Origin: Sulfitobacter sp.
GTDB taxonomy: Bacteria; Pseudomonadota; Alphaproteobacteria; Rhodobacterales; Rhodobacteraceae
Assembly: GCA_024636395.1 (NCBI GenBank)
Contig: JAGXHD010000192.1
Coordinates: 1-5,658 of the forward strand
Direction of reading: 5' to 3'
Length of the DNA: 5,658 bases
Position numbers and translations under genes: made by a program. Each line of letters begins with the position of its first letter. Position 1 is the first letter of the stretch. Below the pieces are notes generated by a model, which searched no databases, was not told the DNA's origin, and was given only the letters and a program-made list of their open reading frames with translations. Of the stretch, positions 1-5,443 are shown in pieces.

Positions 1-93
1 ATTCAGGGCCTGATCCGGCATTTCCGGGATGAGATCGAGGACCGGATCGCGCATAAACGGGGCGGTCGTGTCACGCCTGTAGCGGCTGAATAG
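1..93 (+). CDS. nuoF: NADH-quinone oxidoreductase subunit F (NuoF), C-terminal end only
   Basis: The reading frame is open from the first base to a TAG at 91-93 and gives the last 30 residues of a protein that begins upstream. The stretch IQGLIRHFRDEIEDRI is the characteristic C-terminus of complex I subunit NuoF/Nqo1 (NDUFV1 in mitochondria, which has a very similar GLIRHFRPE segment). NuoF is the cytoplasmic NADH-binding subunit that carries FMN and the N3 [4Fe-4S] cluster; none of those sites is in the window. The tail after the conserved segment is short and rich in charged and small residues. The next gene starts three bases after the stop codon, in the same frame. The identification rests on a short but distinctive segment and on the nuo genes that follow. 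Confidence 0.9.
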   Translation: MQGLIRHFRDEIEDRIAHKRGGRVTPVAAE

Positions 94-96
94 AGC

Positions 97-504
97 ATGG
101 AAATTTTTGAAGCCTACAGCCATGCGATAGCCTCGCTGGGCCTTTGGGCGATTTTAGTCTGTGTCCTTGCGGCCTACTCAACAGTGGGCCGCACGGCGGA
201 AAATCGCTGCGATTGCGGGAAGCCCAAGCGGGACTACAGCGATCCTGCGTACCGCCGTGAGAGGGCCTTCATGAATGCTGTCGAAGGGGGAGGGCCTTTT
301 ATCGCGGCAACGGTGGGCGCCGTGCTTATCGGGGCTTCGCCTTTCATGGTTAATCTCTTCGCCTCAATTTATCTGCTGGCGCGGATCGCCATGGCGGTCG
401 TGCACATCGGGACCGAAAACCAGATGCTGCGCTCGCTGTGCTTTATCGTCGGTCTGTTATGTATCCTCGGCCTCGCTGTGATGGCAGTCGCGGCGGCGAT
501 CTGA
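97..504 (+). CDS. MAPEG-family small integral membrane protein, 135 aa
   Basis: This is a hydrophobic protein with about four membrane helices (roughly residues 10-29, 66-84, 86-104 and 112-133). The segment RAFMNAVEGGGPF (residues 56-68) matches the MAPEG signature R-A-x2-N-x2-E-x3-P-F seen in microsomal glutathione transferase 1; in that family the Arg, Asn and Glu lie near the glutathione site. A later R96 followed by V-x-H and TENQ-x-L-R (106-112) also fits the family pattern. The loop after helix 1 has a CDCG motif (C38, C40) and a charged KPKRDY stretch. MAPEG proteins are glutathione transferases, peroxidases or related membrane proteins; activity here cannot be inferred. The ATG at 97 lies only three bases after the nuoF stop, in the same frame, with a poor ribosome site, so translation probably depends on ribosomes finishing nuoF. 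The family call is fairly secure; a role in complex I is not shown. Confidence 0.82.
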   Translation: MEIFEAYSHAIASLGLWAILVCVLAAYSTVGRTAENRCDCGKPKRDYSDPAYRRERAFMNAVEGGGPFIAATVGAVLIGASPFMVNLFASIYLLARIAMAVVHIGTENQMLRSLCFIVGLLCILGLAVMAVAAAI

Positions 505-539
505 AGCGGGCAGAGCACACCCGCGGTACTAGGTGCAGC

Positions 540-619
540 TGGCGCAAGGCTCAGCGCGCGTGGCGCAAGAAGCGCTGGTCCTGCCTTTGAATTTGCGCAA
601 TAACGGGGCAAAGACGCAA
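540..619 (+). repeat. Four spaced CGCAA-core repeats in the intergenic gap
   Basis: In the 150-base gap between the MAPEG gene and the first lipoprotein gene, TGGCGCAAG occurs twice exactly (540-548 and 561-569). Two looser copies follow, TGCGCAA (594-600) and GACGCAAG (613-620). The shared CGCAA cores start at 543, 564, 596 and 615, that is 21, 32 and 19 bases apart, close to whole numbers of DNA helical turns. This could be a protein-binding array or chance in GC-rich sequence. The rest of the gap shows only weak hairpins and no ORF with a ribosome site. Confidence 0.25.
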
Positions 620-641
620 GAGTAACCGCACGCGATCGTGT

Positions 642-648
642 GGAGGAG
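642..648 (+). promoter_or_regulatory. Ribosome binding site fixing the start of the first lipoprotein gene
   Basis: GGAGGAG ends six bases before the ATG at 655, an ideal Shine-Dalgarno site. It lies inside the five codons that would be added by an in-frame GTG at 640, so the ATG at 655 is the true start and the longer ORF is an over-extension. Confidence 0.85.
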
Positions 649-654
649 ACTGTG

Positions 655-987
655 ATGAAGAATTGGGTTGGGATTGTGCTGTGCCTCGGTGTGCTAGGTG
701 CGTGCACGTCGCAGGAGGATCAGATCTTGTTTGACGGTCAGTTCTACAATGCCAAATTGCGCAAAGTAGACCGCCAGCTCGATGTATTTACCGTGAGCGT
801 GAAGCCCGTCTCGAGATCACTGGTCGGCGCATTGGACGCAGGCGAGTACGAGGCGATCAAATATTGCGTTGACCTGTTCGGCAGCTCCGACATTTTGTGG
901 AACGTCGGGCCTGACACGGCTCAGGGCCAGCAGAGCGTCGTGAACGATACCCTGACGTTGCAAGGGCGCTGCCCCAACGCGAGATAA
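655..987 (+). CDS. Small exported lipoprotein, 110 aa, accessory to the nuo operon
   Basis: The N-terminus MKNWVGIVLCLGVLGAC is a short lipoprotein signal peptide: one Lys, a hydrophobic core and a lipobox L-G-A-C with the lipid-bearing cysteine at residue 17. After processing the protein would be about 94 residues, anchored in a membrane and facing the periplasm. The mature part has an FDG turn (26-28), a predicted strand around FTVSV (45-49), a helix around GEYEAIKYC (63-71), an FGSSDI turn and a TLTLQGRC end. Only two cysteines remain besides the lipobox one, C71 and C106, so a disulfide is possible. I do not recognise a named domain, though similar small proteins occur in nuo operons of Rhodobacterales. 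It follows the MAPEG gene after a 150-base gap and has its own strong ribosome site, so it can be translated independently. A hairpin lies just after its stop. Confidence 0.8.
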   Translation: MKNWVGIVLCLGVLGACTSQEDQILFDGQFYNAKLRKVDRQLDVFTVSVKPVSRSLVGALDAGEYEAIKYCVDLFGSSDILWNVGPDTAQGQQSVVNDTLTLQGRCPNAR

Positions 988-992
988 CGATA

Positions 993-1017
993 CTGTGCGG
1001 AGGCGACCTCCGCGCGG
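993..1017 (+). other. Strong mRNA hairpin between accessory genes (no T-tract)
   Basis: GCGGAGG (997-1003) and CCTCCGC (1007-1013) form a perfect 7-bp stem around a CGA loop. The stem extends to 993-1003 with 1007-1017, giving 11 bp that include two G-U pairs. It starts six bases after the stop of the lipoprotein gene. No run of T follows, so a Rho-independent terminator is unlikely. An internal stabiliser or processing site that protects the upstream part of the transcript is more plausible. The GGAGG within the stem resembles a ribosome site but has no suitable start codon at normal spacing. Confidence 0.6.
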
Positions 1018-1037
1018 GCACCGTGATATTGCATAAC

Positions 1038-1079
1038 ACGGGGTCAAGACCACAGATGCACAAAAGGGCGAAGCCCCGT
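1038..1079 (+). other. Possible second, competing RNA hairpin in the leader of the DUF5333 gene
   Basis: ACGGGG (1038-1043) is complementary to CCCCGT (1074-1079) across a loop of about 30 bases. An inner GGGC (1066-1069) with GCCC (1073-1076) around GAA gives a smaller alternative that uses the same right-hand bases, so the two cannot form together. The structure ends nine bases before the GAGGA ribosome site of the next gene. Whether it matters is unknown; such pairings also arise by chance in GC-rich sequence. Confidence 0.25.
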
Positions 1080-1087
1080 AAGCAGAT

Positions 1088-1092
1088 GAGGA
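1088..1092 (+). promoter_or_regulatory. Ribosome binding site deciding the start of the DUF5333-type gene
   Basis: GAGGA ends eight bases before ATG 1101. In-frame upstream starts (GTG 1023, ATG 1056, ATG 1086) lack a comparable site and would put many basic residues before the signal peptide. This supports 1101 as the start. Confidence 0.7.
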
Positions 1093-1100
1093 AAAGCAGA

Positions 1101-1502
1101 ATGCGCCAATTTATTCTATCCATGACCCTGATCGCCTGTGCCGCAGGTGCCGCAGCCGCCAACCCGCCGCTGCGCGACGTTAAGTCCATCGATAATGCGG
1201 TGTTTGATGTTGCTGTCGCAGATCAGATACGCAAGAACTGCCCAGAAATTGCACCGCGTCTAATACAGGCCCTTTCGATTTTCCGCGCGACCCGTGCGGA
1301 AGCGAGGGCTCTGGGATATACTGACGATGAGATCAAAGCCTACGCCGACTCGGATGTGGAAAAAGCGCGGATGCGTGCCAAAGGCGACGCATATTTCAAG
1401 GCCAACGGGGTTGTTGCCTCGGACCCGCAAAGCTATTGCGCCCTAGGGCACAAAGAGATCGAAAAATCGAGCCGCATCGGCTCGTTGTTGAGGATAAAGT
1501 GA
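1101..1502 (+). CDS. Exported DUF5333-type protein, 133 aa, accessory to the nuo operon
   Basis: From ATG 1101 the protein starts with a Sec signal peptide, MRQFILSMTLIACAAGAAAA, with likely cleavage after the alanine run at about residue 20 and no lipobox. The mature protein (about 113 residues) is soluble, charged and probably mostly helical. It begins with NPPLRDVKSID, has an LGYTDDEI stretch (71-78) and a DVEKARMRAKGDAYF stretch (85-99), and ends near SYCALGHKEI. From memory these fit DUF5333, a family of unknown function found mainly in Rhodobacterales and often beside nuoG. Two cysteines remain after cleavage, C47 and C113, so a disulfide is possible. The predicted location is the periplasm. 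The start was chosen on the signal peptide and the ribosome site at 1088; the longer form from GTG 1023 would bury the signal. The stop lies four bases before the nuoG start, so the two are probably coupled. Confidence 0.75.
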   Translation: MRQFILSMTLIACAAGAAAANPPLRDVKSIDNAVFDVAVADQIRKNCPEIAPRLIQALSIFRATRAEARALGYTDDEIKAYADSDVEKARMRAKGDAYFKANGVVASDPQSYCALGHKEIEKSSRIGSLLRIK

Positions 1503-1506
1503 TACC

Positions 1507-3522
1507 ATGAGCGATATTCGCAAGATCATTATCGACGGTAAGGAAGTTGAAGCAGAGGGCGCCATGACGCTCATTCAGGCCTGTGAGCAGGCGGGTGTGG
1601 AAGTGCCGCGTTTCTGCTATCACGAGCGCCTGACGATTGCTGGTAACTGCCGGATGTGTCTTGTCGAAGTAGTGGGCGGGCCACCTAAACCTGCGGCATC
1701 TTGCGCGATGCAGGTCCGTGATTTGCGCCCCGGACCTGAAGGCCAGCCGCCGGTGGTCAAAACTAATTCTCCCATGGTGAAAAAAGCCCGCGAAGGCGTG
1801 ATGGAATTCCTGCTGATCAATCATCCGCTTGATTGCCCGATCTGCGATCAGGGTGGCGAGTGTGACTTGCAGGACCAGGCAATGGCTTATGGCGTGGACT
1901 TCTCGCGCTACCGCGAGCCGAAGCGCGCGACCGAGGATCTTGATCTCGGCCCGCTGGTCGAGACCCATATGACCCGCTGCATCTCATGCACCCGCTGCGT
2001 GCGCTTCACCACCGAGGTGGCCGGCATCACGCAGATGGGCCAGACGGGACGGGGCGAGGATGCGGAGATCACCGCTTATCTGGGCGAGACGCTCGACAGC
2101 AATTTGCAGGGAAACATCATCGACCTTTGCCCTGTCGGCGCGCTGGTGTCTAAACCCTATGCATTTACAGCTCGGCCTTGGGAGTTGACCAAGACGGAAT
2201 CGGTCGACGTGATGGACGCGCTCGGCTCGAACATCCGTGTGGATACGAAAGGCCGTGAAGTCATGCGCTTCCTGCCGCTCAACCACGACGGCGTGAACGA
2301 GGAATGGATTTCAGACAAGACCCGCTTTGTATGGGACGGGTTGCGCAAGCAGCGTCTGGATACGCCCTATATTCGCGAGAATGGCAAGCTGCGCCGCGCC
2401 GAATGGCCCGAGGCGCTGGCCGCTGCTGCGGCAGCGATGAAGGGAAAGAAGCTCGGCGGACTGGTCGGGGATCTCTCGAGTGTTGAGGCCGCATTTGCGC
2501 TCAAGCAGCTGATCGAGGGGCAGGGCGGCGTTGTTGAGTGCCGCACAGATGGCGCAAAGCTGCCCGCGGGCAATCGCTCGGGATATGTCGGCACGGCGGC
2601 AATCGAGGATATCGATACGGCAGACAAGATTTTGCTGGTTGGTACGAATCCGGCAGTGGAAGCGCCCGTTCTGAATGCGCGGATCCGCAAGGCGTGGACA
2701 AAAGGCGCTGACGTTTCGCTCGTCGGTGAAGCTACCGATCTGACCTATGACTATGAGCATATTGGCACGGACCGGGCGGCACTGGCGCATGTTCTCGACC
2801 TTGATCTGTTGTCGGTGGATGAGAAGGATGCCATCGTTATTGTTGGACAGGGCGCGCTTGCGGCCGAGGACGGAGCAGCGGTGCTGGCGACAGTTCAGGA
2901 GATTTGCGAAAAATCTGGCGGTAAGCTTTTGGTCCTGCACACGGCAGCGGGCCGGGTTGGCGCACTGGACGTCGGTGCGACGGCTGAGGGCGGCATCGCG
3001 GATGTTCTTGCGGCGGAGGTGATATACAACCTCGGTGCGGATGAGGGAGATATCCCGGCTGGTCCTTTCGTGATTTACCAAGGCAGCCATGGCGACCGGG
3101 GCGCACACCGCGCCGATATAATTCTGCCCGCAGCGGCCTACACCGAAGAGGGTGGGCTGTTTGTAAACACTGAAGGGCGGCCGCAGCTTGCACAGCGCGC
3201 GAGCTTTGCGCCCGGTCAGGCCAAAGAAAACTGGGCGATCCTGCGGGCGCTGAGCGCCGAGGTCGGAGCGATCCTGCCATACGATTCGCTGGCAGCACTG
3301 CGCACGGCACTGGTGAAGTCGCACAAGCATTTGGGCCAGATTGACAGAGTGGCGGAGAATACCTGGGTAGCGGAGGCCAAGGCCGAGATGGCGAGCGGGC
3401 CGATCAAGAACGCGATTGCTGATTTTTACCTCACGAACCCCATCGCGCGGGCGTCGAGCCTCATGGCGGAGCTTTCAGCCAACGCCAAGGCGCGCCGCAC
3501 GGAGGCGTTGGCGGCAGAGTGA
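1507..3522 (+). CDS. nuoG: NADH-quinone oxidoreductase subunit G (NuoG), complete, 671 aa
   Basis: This is the largest subunit of the peripheral arm of complex I, on the cytoplasmic side, and relays electrons from NuoF/NuoE to NuoI. The N-terminal ferredoxin-like domain has C37, C48, C51 and C66 for the [2Fe-2S] N1b cluster. H106, C110, C113 and C119 (HPLDCPICDQGGEC) ligate N5. C158, C161, C164 and C208 ligate N4. From about residue 220 there is a catalytically inactive molybdopterin-oxidoreductase-like domain, with GDRGAHRADIILPAAAYTEE at about 529-548. The C-terminal NPIARAS region is typical of alphaproteobacterial and mitochondrial forms. The four extra cysteines for cluster N7, present in the longer E. 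coli type (about 900 residues), are absent. The ATG at 1507 is preceded by GAGGAT (1490-1495), inside the upstream gene. The stop overlaps the next gene's GTG by four bases. Confidence 0.97.
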   Translation: MSDIRKIIIDGKEVEAEGAMTLIQACEQAGVEVPRFCYHERLTIAGNCRMCLVEVVGGPPKPAASCAMQVRDLRPGPEGQPPVVKTNSPMVKKAREGVMEFLLINHPLDCPICDQGGECDLQDQAMAYGVDFSRYREPKRATEDLDLGPLVETHMTRCISCTRCVRFTTEVAGITQMGQTGRGEDAEITAYLGETLDSNLQGNIIDLCPVGALVSKPYAFTARPWELTKTESVDVMDALGSNIRVDTKGREVMRFLPLNHDGVNEEWISDKTRFVWDGLRKQRLDTPYIRENGKLRRAEWPEALAAAAAAMKGKKLGGLVGDLSSVEAAFALKQLIEGQGGVVECRTDGAKLPAGNRSGYVGTAAIEDIDTADKILLVGTNPAVEAPVLNARIRKAWTKGADVSLVGEATDLTYDYEHIGTDRAALAHVLDLDLLSVDEKDAIVIVGQGALAAEDGAAVLATVQEICEKSGGKLLVLHTAAGRVGALDVGATAEGGIADVLAAEVIYNLGADEGDIPAGPFVIYQGSHGDRGAHRADIILPAAAYTEEGGLFVNTEGRPQLAQRASFAPGQAKENWAILRALSAEVGAILPYDSLAALRTALVKSHKHLGQIDRVAENTWVAEAKAEMASGPIKNAIADFYLTNPIARASSLMAELSANAKARRTEALAAE

Positions 3523-3902
3523 AAAAAATCGGGCTGATAGGGGTTTTGGGGCTCACCGCTTGCGCCTCCGCGACCCCTACCGCAGAGGATTTCATCCCCG
3601 AATACAAGGGGGTGCAGACCATGCTGCTGGACGGTGATCTGGTGCGGTTCAACGTGGCTATGACCAAGGCGCAGGCCTCTGAAAATGTGGCAGCCTACGC
3701 CGAGTGTGCTGCAGCGCAGTATACGCTGATCCGAGGCTACGGTTTTGCGCGTCATGTCCGTACAAATGTGGCAATTGAGGGTGGCGTTTGGCGTGCCGAT
3801 GCTGTTTACACGATCTCGCCGAGCCTGCCCAAAGGCTTGAAGACTATTGATGCCGAGGTGGTCACGCAGAACTGTCTCGAAAAAGGCATCCCGACGGTGT
3901 GA
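3519..3902 (+). CDS. Small exported lipoprotein between nuoG and nuoH, 127 aa
   Basis: The start is a GTG that overlaps the nuoG stop (GTGA, 3519-3522), with GGAGG at 3501-3505 about 13 bases upstream; translation is probably coupled to nuoG. The N-terminus MKKIGLIGVLGLTAC is a very short lipoprotein signal with lipobox L-T-A-C and the lipid cysteine at residue 15. The mature protein is about 113 residues and predicted periplasmic. It has an LLDGDLVRFNV segment (36-46), a helix around NVAAYAECAAAQY (56-68), a GYGFA turn (73-77), a GGVWRADAVYTIS strand region (88-100) and a C-terminal VVTQNC. The two remaining cysteines are C63 and C119. I do not recognise a named family. Its order of elements (DG turn, short strand, helix, aromatic-glycine turn, C-terminal cysteine) loosely resembles the lipoprotein at 655-987, but identity is very low. 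The stop overlaps the nuoH ribosome site. Confidence 0.8.
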   Translation: MKKIGLIGVLGLTACASATPTAEDFIPEYKGVQTMLLDGDLVRFNVAMTKAQASENVAAYAECAAAQYTLIRGYGFARHVRTNVAIEGGVWRADAVYTISPSLPKGLKTIDAEVVTQNCLEKGIPTV

Positions 3903-3906
3903 GGAC
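3901..3906 (+). promoter_or_regulatory. Ribosome binding site deciding the nuoH start
   Basis: GAGGAC overlaps the upstream gene's TGA (3900-3902) and ends six bases before ATG 3913. The longer in-frame start at 3847 would add 22 non-hydrophobic residues and lie inside the upstream gene, so 3913 is preferred. Confidence 0.8.
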
Positions 3907-3912
3907 GGACCT

Positions 3913-4953
3913 ATGGCTGATTTCTTTTTTAACACCACGCTGGGAATGATCCTGCTAATCGTCGGGCAGATTTTCCTTGTGGTGATTCCACTTCTGGTGG
4001 CATTGGCGTTCCTCATGTATTTGGACCGCAAGATCTGGGCCTCTGTGCAGCTACGGCGGGGCCCGAATGTGGTGGGCATCTACGGGTTGCTGCAGTCTTT
4101 CGCGGACTTCGGCAAATACATCGTGAAAGAAATCGTCGTGCCCGCGGGGGCCGACCGTCCGGTATTTTTCCTAGCGCCGATGGTAAGCCTCGTGATGGCC
4201 TTGGTGGCCTGGGCGGTTATCCCGTTCAACGACGGGTGGGTGCTGTCCGACATCAATGTGGCGATCCTGTTTGTCTTCGCCGTCTCTTCGCTTGAAGTCT
4301 ACGGCGTGATCATGGGCGGCTGGGCATCGAACTCCAAATACCCGTTTCTGGGCTCGCTGCGCTCTGCCGCGCAGATGATTTCCTATGAAGTCTCGATCGG
4401 TCTGATCATCATCGGCGTGATCATCTCCACCGGTTCGATGAACTTCAGCGGCATCGTGGCAGCGCAAGATGGCAGCCTTGGACTGTTGAATTGGTATTGG
4501 TTGCCGCATTTTCCGATGCTGATCCTGTTTTTCATCTCGGCGCTGGCAGAAACGAACCGCCCGCCCTTCGATTTGCCGGAGGCTGAGTCGGAGCTCGTCG
4601 CAGGCTATCAAGTCGAGTACTCTTCAACGCCCTTCCTGCTGTTTATGATCGGCGAGCTGGTGGCCGTGGTGCTGATGTGCGCGCTCATCTCGCTGATGTT
4701 CTTTGGTGGGTGGCTCTCGCCCATTCCGGGCCTGCCCGACGGCATTTTTTGGATGATCGCCAAAATGGGGATCGTGTTCTTCTTCTTCTCGCTGATCAAG
4801 GCAATCACGCCGCGCTATCGCTACGACCAGCTGATGCGTCTGGGCTGGAAAGTGTTCCTGCCGTTCTCGCTCTTCTGGGTTGTGTTCGTTGCGTTTGCGG
4901 CAAAGTTTGAATGGTTCTGGGGCATTTATGCCCGCTATACCGTAGGAGGCTGA
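3913..4953 (+). CDS. nuoH: NADH-quinone oxidoreductase subunit H (NuoH), complete, 346 aa
   Basis: NuoH (ND1 in mitochondria) is the membrane subunit that, with NuoB and NuoD, forms the quinone-binding chamber and joins the peripheral arm to the proton-pumping arm. About eight membrane helices are visible. Family marks are YLDRK (36-40), then SVQLRRGPN (44-52) after helix 1, the cytoplasmic loop with AETNRPPFDLPEAE (212-225) and GYQVEYS (231-237) that lines the quinone channel and carries conserved acidic residues, and RYRYDQLM (301-308) near the C-terminus. The length is as usual for alphaproteobacteria, slightly longer than in E. coli (325). The N-terminus MADFFF leads directly into helix 1, which supports the start at 3913. 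The last codons (VGG) contain the ribosome site of nuoI, and the stop is one base before the nuoI ATG. Confidence 0.97.
   Translation: MADFFFNTTLGMILLIVGQIFLVVIPLLVALAFLMYLDRKIWASVQLRRGPNVVGIYGLLQSFADFGKYIVKEIVVPAGADRPVFFLAPMVSLVMALVAWAVIPFNDGWVLSDINVAILFVFAVSSLEVYGVIMGGWASNSKYPFLGSLRSAAQMISYEVSIGLIIIGVIISTGSMNFSGIVAAQDGSLGLLNWYWLPHFPMLILFFISALAETNRPPFDLPEAESELVAGYQVEYSSTPFLLFMIGELVAVVLMCALISLMFFGGWLSPIPGLPDGIFWMIAKMGIVFFFFSLIKAITPRYRYDQLMRLGWKVFLPFSLFWVVFVAFAAKFEWFWGIYARYTVGG
4944..4949 (+). promoter_or_regulatory. nuoI ribosome binding site inside the end of nuoH
   Basis: AGGAGG is a perfect Shine-Dalgarno sequence five bases before the nuoI ATG at 4955. It is formed by the last codons of nuoH, so nuoI should be translated efficiently and coupled to nuoH. 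Confidence 0.85.
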
Positions 4954-4954
4954 T

Positions 4955-5443
4955 ATGACTGACTACACCCGTCACGCAAAATACTTCCTGTTGCAGGATT
5001 TCTATCAAGGCATGAAGCTTGGCATCAAATACATGTTCAAGCCGAAGGCCACGATCAATTATCCGCATGAAAAAGGCCCGCTGTCGCCGCGTTTCCGCGG
5101 CGAGCACGCGCTGCGCCGCTACGCAAATGGTGAAGAGCGCTGCATCGCTTGCAAGCTGTGCGAGGCCGTGTGCCCTGCGCAGGCGATCACCATCGACGCC
5201 GAGCCGCGCGAAGATGGTTCACGCCGCACCACGCGGTATGACATCGATATGACCAAATGCATCTACTGCGGTTTTTGCCAGGAAGCCTGCCCGGTAGATG
5301 CGATCGTGGAGGGGCCGAACTTCGAATTCTCGACCGAGACACGCGAAGAGCTCTACTACGACAAGACAAAATTGCTGGAAAATGGCGACCGTTGGGAAGC
5401 CGAGATTGCGCGCAATCTGGAAATGGATGCACCCTACCGATGA
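4955..5443 (+). CDS. nuoI: NADH-quinone oxidoreductase subunit I (NuoI), complete, 162 aa
   Basis: NuoI (TYKY/NDUFS8 in mitochondria) is an 8Fe ferredoxin-type subunit that links NuoG to the terminal cluster N2 in NuoB. Two CxxCxxCxxxCP motifs are present: C63, C66, C69, C73 and C102, C105, C108, C112. By family precedent N6a uses C63, C66, C69 and C112, and N6b uses C73, C102, C105 and C108. The N-terminal part, with FYQGMKLGIKYMFKPK (16-31), forms the amphipathic helix that lies on the membrane surface by NuoH. The segment PRFRGEHALRRY (45-56) and the EELYYDK stretch (131-137) are also conserved. The length matches alphaproteobacterial and mitochondrial mature forms. The stop overlaps the next gene's start by four bases (ATGA). 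Confidence 0.97.
   Translation: MTDYTRHAKYFLLQDFYQGMKLGIKYMFKPKATINYPHEKGPLSPRFRGEHALRRYANGEERCIACKLCEAVCPAQAITIDAEPREDGSRRTTRYDIDMTKCIYCGFCQEACPVDAIVEGPNFEFSTETREELYYDKTKLLENGDRWEAEIARNLEMDAPYR

Noticed and set aside
506..524. GCGGG/CCCGC hairpin after the MAPEG gene as a terminator
   Set aside because: It has only a 5-bp stem with a 9-base loop and no T-tract, so it is too weak to call.
640..654. GTG start at 640 for the first lipoprotein
   Set aside because: The added codons are themselves the Shine-Dalgarno sequence, and they spoil the short signal peptide.
1023..1100. Extended N-terminus of the DUF5333-type protein from GTG 1023
   Set aside because: It would place 26 mostly polar and basic residues before the signal peptide and has no suitable ribosome site; ATG 1101 has one.
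1396..1968. Minus-strand frame of 190 codons over the DUF5333-type gene and nuoG start
   Set aside because: It is antisense to the N1b and N5 cysteine region of nuoG, with no domain match.
2311..3330. Long open frame on the minus strand (339 codons) inside nuoG
   Set aside because: It is fully antisense to a clearly conserved nuoG, has no recognisable domain and no plausible operon context; such frames are common in GC-rich coding DNA.
3847..3912. Extended nuoH start at 3847
   Set aside because: It lies inside the upstream lipoprotein gene and adds residues foreign to NuoH; ATG 3913 has a well-placed ribosome site.
3426..4079. Minus-strand frame of 217 codons across the nuoG end, lipoprotein and nuoH start
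   Set aside because: It crosses three well-supported genes in antisense and has a low-complexity basic/Ser/Arg composition typical of shadow frames.
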